Of a DNA stretch of 64,000 nucleotides, positions 45,250 to 53,755 are shown piece after piece. This stretch comes from CAIVAT01 sp964525995. GTDB taxonomy: Bacteria; Bacteroidota; Bacteroidia; Bacteroidales; FEN-979. Both the position numbers and the translations under genes were made by a program. The stretch lies in assembly GCA_964525995.1 (NCBI GenBank), contig CAZGIM010000017.1, forward strand, positions 1-64,000. Reading direction: 5' to 3'. The notes under the pieces were generated by a model. The model ran no database searches. It had not been told where the DNA came from and saw only the letters and a program-made list of their open reading frames with translations. Every line of letters starts with the position of its first letter. The first letter of the stretch is position 1.

Positions 45250-45957
45250 ATGGAACAGTTCATCGATTCGCTCAATTCCCGGTTCAAAGGCAGCCAGGCT
45301 TCAGAGGTGCTATCCTGGTTTTCGCAGGAATATAAAGGTCGGATAGCTTTTTCGACCAGTCTGAGCGCCGAGGATCAGATTATTACCCATATCATATCGA
45401 CGCTTCCTGATAAAATAAATATTTTCACACTGGATACGGGAAGGATGTTTCAGGAGACCTATGATCTGATGGAGGTAACCCGAAAGAAGTACCGGTGTAA
45501 TATTCAGGTCTATTTTCCGGATGCCGGTGAGGTAGAGGAGATGGTCAGGACCCGTGGGCCAAACCTGTTTTACGAAAGTGTGGAGAACCGTAAAAGATGC
45601 TGTCATGTCAGGAAGATTCAACCGCTCACAAGAGCACTCCAGGGGATGAAAGTATGGATCACCGGAATACGGCGTGAGCAGTCGGTTACCCGGTCCGACA
45701 CCCGCCTGGTGGAATGGGATGCGGAGATGAACCTGATCAAGGTTAATCCGTTGATCAACTGGTTGGACCATTCAGTCTGGAACTATATCTCCCTGCATCA
45801 TATCCCCGTTAATGAACTGCACCGGAAGGGATATCCCAGTATCGGCTGTATGCCTTGTACCCGTCCGATGACGCCGGGAGAGGATATCAGATCGGGCCGG
45901 TGGTGGTGGGAATTGCCCCAGTTCAAAGAATGCGGAATCCATCGAAAACTAAAATAA
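45250..45957 (+). CDS. cysH: Assimilatory adenylyl-sulfate (APS) reductase
   Basis: The 235-residue protein belongs to the PAPS/APS reductase family. It has the four-cysteine iron-sulfur motif of the APS-using branch: Cys117-Cys118 (KRCCHVRK) and Cys200/Cys203 (IGCMPCTRP), plus the catalytic Cys228 in ECGIH. The [4Fe-4S] cluster favours APS over PAPS as substrate. It reduces activated sulfate to sulfite for cysteine synthesis. No cysD, cysN or sulfite reductase gene is nearby; the following gene, five bases downstream, encodes an oxygen-binding di-iron protein. Confidence 0.92.
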   Translation: MEQFIDSLNSRFKGSQASEVLSWFSQEYKGRIAFSTSLSAEDQIITHIISTLPDKINIFTLDTGRMFQETYDLMEVTRKKYRCNIQVYFPDAGEVEEMVRTRGPNLFYESVENRKRCCHVRKIQPLTRALQGMKVWITGIRREQSVTRSDTRLVEWDAEMNLIKVNPLINWLDHSVWNYISLHHIPVNELHRKGYPSIGCMPCTRPMTPGEDIRSGRWWWELPQFKECGIHRKLK

Positions 45958-45962
45958 CGCTT

Positions 45963-46757
45963 ATGAACACGATTGATCTGGATGCATTGGGCCGAAACTT
46001 CAGGGAGCGGTACGATACCCCAACCACCTTGTTTTCCGACGACCCGCATTCCGTTTATTGGCTTGGTTGGCCTGATGATACCGCGTTCAGGTGCAACGCT
46101 TATCTCATTACCGACGGGGATGAAGCGCTAATCGTGAATCCCGGCGGGGCCTCTTCCTTCGATTTCGTGATGAACCGGGTTTTACAAATCACCGATCCCC
46201 TCAAGGTCACCGGGCTGATCATGAGCCACCAGGATCCCGATGTTACCTCCGGACTTATAATGTGGTTGAACCTGAATCCCCGGATTAAAATTCTAACCTC
46301 AGTCAGGACGAACCTGCTGTTGCCCCATTATGGCAGGGATGACTACGAATTCGTTAATATCAATGAAAATCCGGTATTTGAATTCAAATCAGGCCGGAAG
46401 ATACGGTTTATCGAATCTCCGTTTATGCATGCACCCGGCGCCTTTACCTCCTTCGATGAATTTTCCGGATTTTTATTTTCAGGCGATATCTGGGCGGCGG
46501 TTGACATGGACTGGCATCTGGTGGTAGATGATTTCAGAAGCCATGAATTGAAGCTCGACCTTTTTCATTTGGACATTATGGCCGGTAATGTTGCAGCCAG
46601 AGGTTATCTGTCACGGATCAGCTCTCTTAAGATCAAAGCTATTCTTCCCCAGCATGGCTCAATCATTCCGGAACGGTTCGTTACAAAGGCCATGAGTTAT
46701 CTTAACGACTTGAAATGCGGACTCGACCTGATCTATCCCGAGATAAGGCAGATCTAA
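45963..46757 (+). CDS. Oxygen-binding di-iron protein (ODP), metallo-beta-lactamase fold
   Basis: From the ATG at 45963 the protein has 264 residues. It carries the non-heme di-iron ligand set of the flavodiiron/ODP fold: H89-x-D91-x-D93 (SHQDPDV), a further His in FMHAPGAF, Asp in FSGDIWAA and a final His in PQHGSI. ODPs bind oxygen reversibly or reduce it and work as oxygen sensors for kinases or chemotaxis in anaerobes. It lies 26 bases before a hybrid histidine kinase, a classic sensor-kinase arrangement. The frame extends upstream into cysH, which I reject. Confidence 0.85.
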   Translation: MNTIDLDALGRNFRERYDTPTTLFSDDPHSVYWLGWPDDTAFRCNAYLITDGDEALIVNPGGASSFDFVMNRVLQITDPLKVTGLIMSHQDPDVTSGLIMWLNLNPRIKILTSVRTNLLLPHYGRDDYEFVNINENPVFEFKSGRKIRFIESPFMHAPGAFTSFDEFSGFLFSGDIWAAVDMDWHLVVDDFRSHELKLDLFHLDIMAGNVAARGYLSRISSLKIKAILPQHGSIIPERFVTKAMSYLNDLKCGLDLIYPEIRQI

Positions 46758-46783
46758 ATCTTAACCTTAAATCCCGAATCATT

Positions 46784-48892
46784 ATGAAGGAAGAAACAGA
46801 ACTCAGGATCCAGGAGCTTGAGCTTGAAAACAAGAAATTAAGGCAGGTATCGAAACATTGGGATCATTTACAAAAGATTTACGAAGAATCGAATGCGAAG
46901 CTGAAAAAACTGGAGCAGGAACTCTCCATTGAAAATCTGCGCATCGGCAAGGCTTTACAGGGCGGTGATGTGGCGTGGTGGGATTGGGATTATTCCTCCG
47001 GAAAAATCGCATTCAACAACAGGATGGCCACAATTTTGAGTTGTGAACCATCGGGAGTGCCTTCAACTTTCGAAGATTATTCCCGCCTGATACACCCTGA
47101 TGACTTTCCTCAAGTGAGACTCAGGTTAGATGAATTACTTCATGGTAAATCAGATAGTTATGAAGCTGAGTATCGCCTTCGGGGTCCGGATGGAACTTCC
47201 AGATGGTATCTTGATAAAGGAAGAGTCGTGGATGCGGATATTATCGGAAATCCTAAGCGGATAGCGGGAGTCGTGATAGATATCGACAATAGAAAAAAAA
47301 GAGAAATTCAACTTCTGGAAGCGCGGGAGAAGGCAGAGGATGACAGCCGCACCAAAAGCCGTTTTTTAGCCAATATGTCGCATGAGATATATACCCCGAT
47401 GGCAGGAGTAATTGGCATGGCCGAGATTTTAAAGCAGTCGGAACTGACCCGTGAACAGGAGGAGTACCTTGGCGTAATCGTGAAATCGGCCAACAATCTG
47501 ATGTCGATACTCAATGATATCATCGAATATTCGAAGATCGATGCAGGCCATTTTGATTTTCATGAAAAACCCTTTAGCATTCACCAGATCGTGGAAGAAT
47601 TAACCAGTTCATTTCTTCCATTTGCGGAAGAAAAAGGAATTGAGATTCTCTCATTCCAGGATCCGAATATTCCGACCGAGGTAATAGGCGACCCGGTGCG
47701 GTTGCGTCAGGTATTGAAAATTTTTGCAGATAATGCCATAAAGTTCACCGAAAAGGGATCGGTACATTTTGAGGCCGAGTTTGTCGAATGGGATGAAGAG
47801 AATGTCACGGTGCGTTTCATAATCTCGGACTCGGGGATCGGCATCTCGGAGGATGGTCAGAAAAAGCTTTTCACCTCTTTTGCTAAGCTGAATCCTGATG
47901 AAACCCAGAAATACGGAGGCGGAGGGCTGGGCCTGGCCATAGCGCGGCGTATTATCAACCGGATGAACGGACAGATTAAAGTAGAAAGCGTCGTGGGAAA
48001 AGGTACGACTTTCTCATTCACCGTTGTGTTTGAGCGCTACCATGATTCCGAAACAGCCGATCCGATGAAGGATCTGCTTCACGGCGTTAAAACGCTCCTC
48101 GTCGATCACTCCCCGGAACACCGGAGAATTCTTGAAGCCTATTTTGAACGGTGGGAAGCCGAGGTAAAATGGTGCGACTCGGCCGGTGATGCCATAAAAA
48201 CCATTGAAGAGCAGGCAAGTCTTTCAAAGCCTTTCGAGATCGTGTTGATCGATTATGAGCTTCCCGAACAAACCGGATTGCAGTTTGCCGCATCTGTTAG
48301 CAAGGATTCTCAGATACAGAGATCAAGGATTGTCCTGATAACGCCTGCTTCGGTGAAACTGTCAAAGACCGAATTAGCGGCCAGCGGAATTCAGGCGTCA
48401 TTGCAACGACCCCTGACTCTTTCCAGGCTGAGAAGTAAACTCCGGGAAGTATTGATCCTGACCCGTAGAACCGATGAGGCAGGAGCCGAAGAGGATATCC
48501 ATCATTTGGAAGGAACCCACAGGGTACTGAACATCCTGCTCGCAGAGGATAACCTGATCAATCAAAAAGTGGCGTTGGTGACCCTCCGGAAAATGGGCCA
48601 CCAGACCGACCTGGCTGAAAACGGTAAAATAGCAGTCGAAAAAGCCACCCAAAACAACTATGACTTTATCCTGATGGATATTCATATGCCTGAAATGGAC
48701 GGGCTCGAGGCTACCCGGAAAATCAGACAATACGAAGCCGCACACCCCGGAACCATTCCGGTCCATATCTGCGCAATTACTGCCAATACATCACAGGAAG
48801 ATGAGGATTTTTGTTATCAGGCAGGGATGAACAGTTATATCTCCAAACCCTTCCGGTTAGGGGAGCTCATGAAGGTACTGTCGCATATTTAA
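46784..48892 (+). CDS. PAS-domain hybrid histidine kinase with two receiver domains
   Basis: The protein (702 residues) has an N-terminal coiled coil (1-55), a PAS domain (about 55-170, ending GVVIDIDNRKKRE), HisKA with phospho-His200 in SHEIYTPM (Tyr where Arg is usual), a HATPase domain with DNAIKFT, DSGIGIS and GGGLGLAI, and two receiver domains. The first receiver keeps its Asp (LIDYELP) but has QRP where Lys-Pro is expected, so it may be weakened; the second (AEDN, LMDIHMPEMDG, SKPF) is intact. No transmembrane segment is visible, so it is cytosolic and can sense oxygen through the ODP encoded upstream. Confidence 0.9.
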   Translation: MKEETELRIQELELENKKLRQVSKHWDHLQKIYEESNAKLKKLEQELSIENLRIGKALQGGDVAWWDWDYSSGKIAFNNRMATILSCEPSGVPSTFEDYSRLIHPDDFPQVRLRLDELLHGKSDSYEAEYRLRGPDGTSRWYLDKGRVVDADIIGNPKRIAGVVIDIDNRKKREIQLLEAREKAEDDSRTKSRFLANMSHEIYTPMAGVIGMAEILKQSELTREQEEYLGVIVKSANNLMSILNDIIEYSKIDAGHFDFHEKPFSIHQIVEELTSSFLPFAEEKGIEILSFQDPNIPTEVIGDPVRLRQVLKIFADNAIKFTEKGSVHFEAEFVEWDEENVTVRFIISDSGIGISEDGQKKLFTSFAKLNPDETQKYGGGGLGLAIARRIINRMNGQIKVESVVGKGTTFSFTVVFERYHDSETADPMKDLLHGVKTLLVDHSPEHRRILEAYFERWEAEVKWCDSAGDAIKTIEEQASLSKPFEIVLIDYELPEQTGLQFAASVSKDSQIQRSRIVLITPASVKLSKTELAASGIQASLQRPLTLSRLRSKLREVLILTRRTDEAGAEEDIHHLEGTHRVLNILLAEDNLINQKVALVTLRKMGHQTDLAENGKIAVEKATQNNYDFILMDIHMPEMDGLEATRKIRQYEAAHPGTIPVHICAITANTSQEDEDFCYQAGMNSYISKPFRLGELMKVLSHI

Positions 48893-50109
48893 CTGAATCT
48901 TATTGCCCTGACCGGTGTTATGCGGGCAATAACAAACAGCGGAATTAAAAAAATCAGGTAGCAAACCGCCAGGGTTCCCGCGTTTAGCAGGAGAATATTG
49001 ATGATGTCGAGATTTACCGGCACCACCGAAACATAGTATGATTCCTCCGACAGCTTGACCAGACCATACTTTTTTTGAATGAGGCAAAGGATCAGCGCGA
49101 TTGAGTTTCCCCATATCATGCCCCACGAAATAATATAAAAAGCATGATACAGGAACATCTTTCTGATTCCCCGGTTGCGCATCCCCAGGGCTTTCAGCAA
49201 TCCGATCATACTGGTCCGTTCCAGGATCAGTATAAGCAGTGTGGAGATGATCGTTGTGGCCGACACCAGGATGACCAGGATGAGAATGATCATCACATTG
49301 ATATCCTGAAGACCCAACCAGTCGAAAATCTGTGGATAGATCATCCTGATGGTGGAAGCGTCAAGGCTGAAGCCAATCTGATGGTAGATGTCACGTCCCA
49401 TGCGGTCCATATCCCTGAAATCCTTCAGAAAAACCTCAAAACCACCTACCTGACCGGGAGTCCAGTTATTCAGCTTTTGAATATGGTAAATATTTCCGAT
49501 TACATACAGTTTGTCGAACTCCTCCAGGCCCGTGTCGTAAATTCCGGAAACCCTGAATTTCCTGCCCAAGTTGGAAGTCCCCGATATAAAATACATCCGG
49601 AGATCGTCATGCAGTTTCAGGTTCAGCAGATCGGCAAGTTTCCGTGAGATGATCACGTCGTCGGAACGGATGGTATCGCTGAACTCAGGAATGTTTCCTG
49701 CTTTCATTTTACCTTTGAAAAACGACCAGTCGTAGTCACTTCCCACCCCTTTGAGTACCACGCCCTGTATTTGATCGCGCGTTTTGATAATTCCTGCTTT
49801 GGTGGCAAACACCTGAAAATGACGGATTTCCTTCGAACTCCTGAATTGTTTACAGAAGGGCTGATTCCGGTCAACCGGCTGGGGCTCGAAGTTGGCGTTC
49901 TCCGAAAACCGGGTTATTTGAATGTGTCCGCTGAATCCCACCACTTTTTCACGGATCTCTTTTTTGAACGCAGTCAGAATGGCGATGGCAATGAACATAA
50001 TGGCAATACCCATGGCAATGGCCGTGACTGCTATGACCACAAAAGTCCAGGAAAAATTGGCTTTATTGTTCGAAACCAGGCGGCGGGCTAAGAAAAATTC
50101 AGTGTTCAA
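48889..50109 (-). CDS. LolC/LolE-like ABC transporter permease (FtsX fold)
   Basis: The 406-residue protein has one membrane segment near residues 25-50, a ~200-residue periplasmic MacB-type domain (KVVGFSGHIQITRF onward) and three C-terminal membrane segments (ILILVILVSATTIISTLLILILERTSMIGLLKALG in parts), the FtsX-like permease layout. Homology to lipoprotein-releasing permeases suggests export of lipoproteins from the inner membrane. No ATPase gene adjoins it; the FtsE-type ATPase at 34252 is distant. Its stop overlaps that of the histidine kinase by four bases. Confidence 0.85.
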   Translation of the reverse strand: MNTEFFLARRLVSNNKANFSWTFVVIAVTAIAMGIAIMFIAIAILTAFKKEIREKVVGFSGHIQITRFSENANFEPQPVDRNQPFCKQFRSSKEIRHFQVFATKAGIIKTRDQIQGVVLKGVGSDYDWSFFKGKMKAGNIPEFSDTIRSDDVIISRKLADLLNLKLHDDLRMYFISGTSNLGRKFRVSGIYDTGLEEFDKLYVIGNIYHIQKLNNWTPGQVGGFEVFLKDFRDMDRMGRDIYHQIGFSLDASTIRMIYPQIFDWLGLQDINVMIILILVILVSATTIISTLLILILERTSMIGLLKALGMRNRGIRKMFLYHAFYIISWGMIWGNSIALILCLIQKKYGLVKLSEESYYVSVVPVNLDIINILLLNAGTLAVCYLIFLIPLFVIARITPVRAIRFS

Positions 50110-50131
50110 GAGTTACAGATTACCGGTTCGG

Positions 50132-50139
50132 CAAAAGTA
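50132..50139 (-). promoter_or_regulatory. -7 box of the LolC/E-like permease gene
   Basis: TACTTTTG on the minus strand predicts a start near 50125, 16 bases before the ATG at 50109. Confidence 0.45.
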
Positions 50140-50174
50140 ACTAAATTTGATGACTGATATGCTCATAAGGGACT

Positions 50175-51389
50175 ATGGTTTGCCATCCGACACGTTTTCT
50201 GATCCTCTTAACCTGCCTGATCATCCCGTTTTCCATGACTGCCCAGGTTATCCCCGGCGCTGCCCGTACCGAAATCGTTATCCCCTTGCTCAAAGGCAAA
50301 CGAATTGGTGTGGTGGCCAACCATGCTTCAGTGATTTCTGTTGAGCGGGGTCGATCCGATTCATCCTGGCAGGTACTTGTAAATACAGTGAAATTTTTAT
50401 CCGATTCCGGTCTCCGGATCGTGAAGATATTTTCGCCCGAGCATGGATTCACGGTGTCGGCAGAGGCTGGTGAAGTTGTAATCGACGGATCCGATTCTGT
50501 CACCGGCATTCCGGTGATCTCCCTCTATGGTGAACAAAAAAAGCCTGCAGGCCGGCAACTCGATGATATTGATGCCCTGGTCTTTGACATTCAGGATGCA
50601 GGAGTACGGTTCTATACATACATCTCCACGCTGACTTACCTAATGGAAGCCTGCGCCCAAAAAGGACTTCCGCTGATTGTTCTCGACAGGCCGAATCCAA
50701 ATGGTTTTTACGTGGATGGTCCGGTGTTGAAACCGGAGTACGCCTCCTTTGTAGGCTTGCATCCGGTTCCGGTCGTATATGGAATGACGATCGGCGAATA
50801 TGCCCGGATGGTTAATGGGGAACAGTGGCTCAGCGGGAAAATTACCTGCGACCTCACGGTGGTGCCATTGAGCGGTTACACACGGCAGATCCGGATGAAG
50901 TTCCTTGCCCCTCCTTCGCCGAACCTTCCCGACAGCAATGCCCTTTATCTTTATCCCTCGCTCTGTTTTTTTGAAGGAACGATTATGAGCGTGGGCCGGG
51001 GAACGCCATTTCCTTTTGAGGTCTTCGGGCATCCCGACTTTCCTGATACCACTTTTGCATTTACTCCGGTAAGCATTCCGGGAAAAGCCCTTCATCCGCC
51101 ATTTGAAGGAATGACATGCCGGGGTATCGATCTGCGTGACTTTTATACATTAAATCCCGGATGTCTTGGGCACATCAACCTTTGCTGGCTTTTAACTGCC
51201 TATGAACTAATGAACAGGAAAGAGGATTTTTTTAACAATTATTTCGACAAATTAGCTGGCAGTGATGTGCTCCGGAAAAATATCCTCAGGGGAAAAAACG
51301 AAGAGGAGATTCGCCGGTCATGGAAGGCGGATCTCCTCAAATTTAAAAAGATAAGATCCCGTTATCTGTTGTATGGAGATCAGGAATGA
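50175..51389 (+). CDS. Exo-beta-N-acetylmuramidase NamZ family (DUF1343)
   Basis: The 404-residue protein has a signal peptide (RFLILLTCLIIPFSMTAQ) and the DUF1343 domain: GKRIGVVANHAS, FSPEHGFTVSAEAGE, SLYGEQKKP, LVFDIQDAGVRFYTYISTL in pieces and VLDRPNPNG. The family was shown to include NamZ, which removes terminal MurNAc from peptidoglycan fragments. With the NagZ-like enzyme at 59906 and Mpl at 43666 it fits cell-wall turnover. Its stop overlaps that of the convergent aminotransferase by 10 bases. Confidence 0.9.
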   Translation: MVCHPTRFLILLTCLIIPFSMTAQVIPGAARTEIVIPLLKGKRIGVVANHASVISVERGRSDSSWQVLVNTVKFLSDSGLRIVKIFSPEHGFTVSAEAGEVVIDGSDSVTGIPVISLYGEQKKPAGRQLDDIDALVFDIQDAGVRFYTYISTLTYLMEACAQKGLPLIVLDRPNPNGFYVDGPVLKPEYASFVGLHPVPVVYGMTIGEYARMVNGEQWLSGKITCDLTVVPLSGYTRQIRMKFLAPPSPNLPDSNALYLYPSLCFFEGTIMSVGRGTPFPFEVFGHPDFPDTTFAFTPVSIPGKALHPPFEGMTCRGIDLRDFYTLNPGCLGHINLCWLLTAYELMNRKEDFFNNYFDKLAGSDVLRKNILRGKNEEEIRRSWKADLLKFKKIRSRYLLYGDQE

Positions 51390-52579
51390 CGGCCCGGATA
51401 AACCTTCAGACTCTCCTCAAGGCATTTCATCGCCATTTTCAGGTCGTCGACATTTAATACATAACTGATCCGTACTTCATCTTTTCCCCTGCCGGCTGTG
51501 GAGTAAAATCCGGTTGCGGGAGCCAGCATAACGGTTTGACTTTCATAATTGAAATCTTCCAGAAGCCATTGACAGAATTTATCCGAATCGTCGATCGGCA
51601 GTCGCGCTACGGCATAAAAGGCCCCTCCCGGATTCGGACAAAAACAACCTTTCATATTATTGATTGACTCAACGACAATATTACGGCGCTGAACATATTC
51701 CTTCATGACACGTTCCAGATAAGCCGGAGGAGTGTTGATCGCCTCTTCGCCGGCAATTTGCCCGAATGTCGGCGGACTCAGTCTGGCCTGTGCGAACTTC
51801 ATGGCGGTCGCCATCACGGCTTTGTTTTTCGAGATCATAACACCAATCCGTACCCCGCAGGCGCTGTATCGCTTGGAAATGGAATCCAGCAAAACCACAT
51901 TTTCGTCAATGCCTTCCAGATTCATCACCGAGTGGTGCTTGCGTCCGTCGTAACAGAATTCACGATACACTTCGTCTGAAAAGAGGTAAAGGTCGTACTT
52001 CTTTACAATGTCGCGAAGTTTCAACAACTCTTCTTTGGAATAAAGGTATCCGGTGGGGTTGTTCGGATTACAGATCATGATGGCTTTGGTAGCCGGCGTG
52101 ATGGCCTTTTCGAATGCACTAATGGGCGGAAGGGCAAAACTGTCGTTGATGAACGATTCGATGGGTCTTACCACGACGCCGGCGGCAGTTGCGAATCCGT
52201 TATAATTGGCATAAAATGGTTCGGGAATAATGATTTCATCGCCCGGATTCAAACAGGTTAACAGAGCGAAGAGAATTCCTTCCGATCCGCCGGTCGTGAC
52301 GATCATCTGATCGGGATTCACTTCAATACCCAGGCGATCATAATATTCGGTGAGTTTTTTGCGGTACGACAGGTTACCGGCTGAATGGCTGTAGGCAACC
52401 ACTTTAAGATCGGTGTTCCGGATACGTTCCATGACATTCGACGGGGTCTCGATATCGGGTTGGCCGATGTTGAGATGATAAACCCTTATGCCCCTTTTCT
52501 TTGCTTCGTCGGAGAAGGGAACCAGCTTACGGATGGGGGAGGGAGGACAGGCTTGTCCTCGGTTTGAGATCGTTGGCAT
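51380..52579 (-). CDS. PLP-dependent aminotransferase (class I/II, aspartate/alanine type)
   Basis: The protein (399 residues from the chosen ATG) is a fold-type I aminotransferase: YHLNIGQPDIETP near 45, IVTTGGSEGILFALL, CNPNNPTGYLYS, SDEVYREFCY, the PLP lysine in LDSISKRYSACGVRIG and a C-terminal RISY arginine. Substrate is probably an amino acid with a keto acid, not resolved further. The start at 52579 matches family members (MPTISNRG...SPIRKLVPF). A hairpin-forming repeat encodes residues 8-13 of this start, and another lies just upstream; the longer frame to 52627 is made of that repeat and is rejected. Confidence 0.88.
   Translation of the reverse strand: MPTISNRGQACPPSPIRKLVPFSDEAKKRGIRVYHLNIGQPDIETPSNVMERIRNTDLKVVAYSHSAGNLSYRKKLTEYYDRLGIEVNPDQMIVTTGGSEGILFALLTCLNPGDEIIIPEPFYANYNGFATAAGVVVRPIESFINDSFALPPISAFEKAITPATKAIMICNPNNPTGYLYSKEELLKLRDIVKKYDLYLFSDEVYREFCYDGRKHHSVMNLEGIDENVVLLDSISKRYSACGVRIGVMISKNKAVMATAMKFAQARLSPPTFGQIAGEEAINTPPAYLERVMKEYVQRRNIVVESINNMKGCFCPNPGGAFYAVARLPIDDSDKFCQWLLEDFNYESQTVMLAPATGFYSTAGRGKDEVRISYVLNVDDLKMAMKCLEESLKVYPGRHS
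52543..52560. repeat. Hairpin element in the aminotransferase N-terminus
   Basis: GAGGACA-GGCT-TGTCCTC is a perfect 7-bp stem with a 4-base loop. It lies inside the coding region and encodes RGQACPP, replacing family sequence without changing the length much. It resembles the short palindromic elements common in Bacteroidota. Confidence 0.65.
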
Positions 52580-52600
52580 GATGTTTTTTTTTAATGCGAA

Positions 52601-52622
52601 ATGCCAGCCACAAGGCTGGCAT
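52601..52622. repeat. Hairpin element between DUF1573 and aminotransferase genes
   Basis: ATGCCAGCC-ACAA-GGCTGGCAT is a perfect 9-bp stem with a 4-base loop, 23 bases after the DUF1573 stop and 22 before the aminotransferase start. No T-run follows on either strand in the right place, so it is not a classic terminator; it may act as a processing or attenuation hairpin or be a mobile palindrome. Confidence 0.7.
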
Positions 52623-52645
52623 GACAAAAATGAATGGATGAAAAT

Positions 52646-53107
52646 TTATTTACTGACGGGGACTGCTCCCTGATCCGGATTTTTCTCAGGTGCGGTGGTG
52701 GCAGGTTTCTGAACCACGGTTCCTTTGATCTGGAGGACGACCCTGGCTGTTTTAGCATTTGAGTTGACCGTCACGGTTTTATTGATGGGCCCCATATTCT
52801 GGGTATTGTAGGTAACCTTGATCACATCGCTTTTACCGGGCAGGATCGGCTCCTGTGGCCAGGTCGGAACAGTACAACCGCATGACGACTGGGGACGGGA
52901 AAGAATCAGGGGTTCCTTACCTGTGTTGGTGAATTTGAATTCGCAGGTACCGTCACCGCCCTGGACAATGGTACCATAATCATGAACGGTTTTTGCAAAA
53001 GTGATTTCAGCCGCGTTGGGGTTAACAGGTTGTTGTGCTGCATCCTGTGCGAATACGGTCAACGTCAGTAAGCTAAGCAAGAGAACTGAAAAAAACATCT
53101 TTTTCAT
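52646..53107 (-). CDS. Secreted DUF1573 protein
   Basis: The 153-residue protein has a signal peptide (MFFSVLLLSLLTLTVFAQ) and one DUF1573 immunoglobulin-like domain: VHDYGTIVQGGDGTCEFKFTN in pieces, the conserved SSCGCTVPTWP and VKVTYNTQN. The Cys-Gly-Cys is a family hallmark. The C-terminal tail is Pro/Thr-rich. DUF1573 proteins are abundant in Bacteroidota; their role is unknown, perhaps binding in the periplasm. Expression is probably from the -7 box at 53146-53153. Confidence 0.9.
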   Translation of the reverse strand: MKKMFFSVLLLSLLTLTVFAQDAAQQPVNPNAAEITFAKTVHDYGTIVQGGDGTCEFKFTNTGKEPLILSRPQSSCGCTVPTWPQEPILPGKSDVIKVTYNTQNMGPINKTVTVNSNAKTARVVLQIKGTVVQKPATTAPEKNPDQGAVPVSK

Positions 53108-53145
53108 AATCTGTTATTTAGATCGTTAAGATTTTTTATTTTCTG

Positions 53146-53153
53146 CAAAATTA
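53146..53153 (-). promoter_or_regulatory. -7 box of the DUF1573 gene
   Basis: TAATTTTG on the minus strand predicts a start near 53139 and a 32-base leader. The same 105-base gap must hold the promoter for the divergent lipoprotein gene, where I see only an imperfect box (TAATTTTA). Confidence 0.4.
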
Positions 53154-53212
53154 TAAAAAAACCGTGCGTCAGGATATAAAATGGAATAATTTTACATCTT
53201 AAACCCATCCGG

Positions 53213-53710
53213 ATGAAGTATCTTTATTTTCTTCTGACGATGATATTCTTTCAAATGATCACAGAATCTTGCCGGGCGCCGCAAAACCGGGCTGTAACAG
53301 GTAATGCGCTTCCCGGTCCCGAACTGATTGTTTATAAGACCCAAAAGGACTATTACCGGAATGTCCCGGTAATCATGACGGCCGATGGGAAAACGCTTGA
53401 ATCGTACCCCGGCATACGCGATATCTATTTTCAGGGACAATTAGCCTATCCTACCCGGTTGGAACAGGGGTATCTGATCGATAACCGGGGAATCAATATC
53501 CGGGTGGCTTTCCTGAAAATTACCTATGAGGAATACGCACAAATGAAAGCGACCCCCTCTTCCGGCGAGCTTCTGGGAATGATCGAAGACCGGGATCCCC
53601 TGATCGAGATGTACAGCGGCGGGCTCCGCAGCCGTTGGGCAAATCCGGTAGAGGAGATCAATGCCCTGATCAAAAGCGGTTCGCTCGACCGGCTTACCCG
53701 GTTGAAATAG
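53213..53710 (+). CDS. Putative lipoprotein of unknown function
   Basis: I do not recognise this 165-residue protein beyond an N-terminal signal with an imperfect lipobox (TESC, Cys near 20). The mature part is soluble, with a charged middle (IRDIYFQGQLAYPTRL) and ends in helices (EEINALIKSGSLDRLTRL). The length and codon use look like a real gene, and it is followed 45 bases later by the DAK2-DegV gene. Confidence 0.6.
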   Translation: MKYLYFLLTMIFFQMITESCRAPQNRAVTGNALPGPELIVYKTQKDYYRNVPVIMTADGKTLESYPGIRDIYFQGQLAYPTRLEQGYLIDNRGINIRVAFLKITYEEYAQMKATPSSGELLGMIEDRDPLIEMYSGGLRSRWANPVEEINALIKSGSLDRLTRLK

Positions 53711-53725
53711 TTTTTTAAAAAGTTT

Positions 53726-53733
53726 TACCTTTG
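53726..53733 (+). promoter_or_regulatory. -7 box of the DAK2-DegV gene
   Basis: TACCTTTG predicts transcription from about 53740, with a TTG 21 bases upstream of the box. The first possible start codon after this is the TTG at 53756, which supports a non-ATG start. Confidence 0.5.
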
Positions 53734-53755
53734 CACGATTTTAAAACTTTACTTC

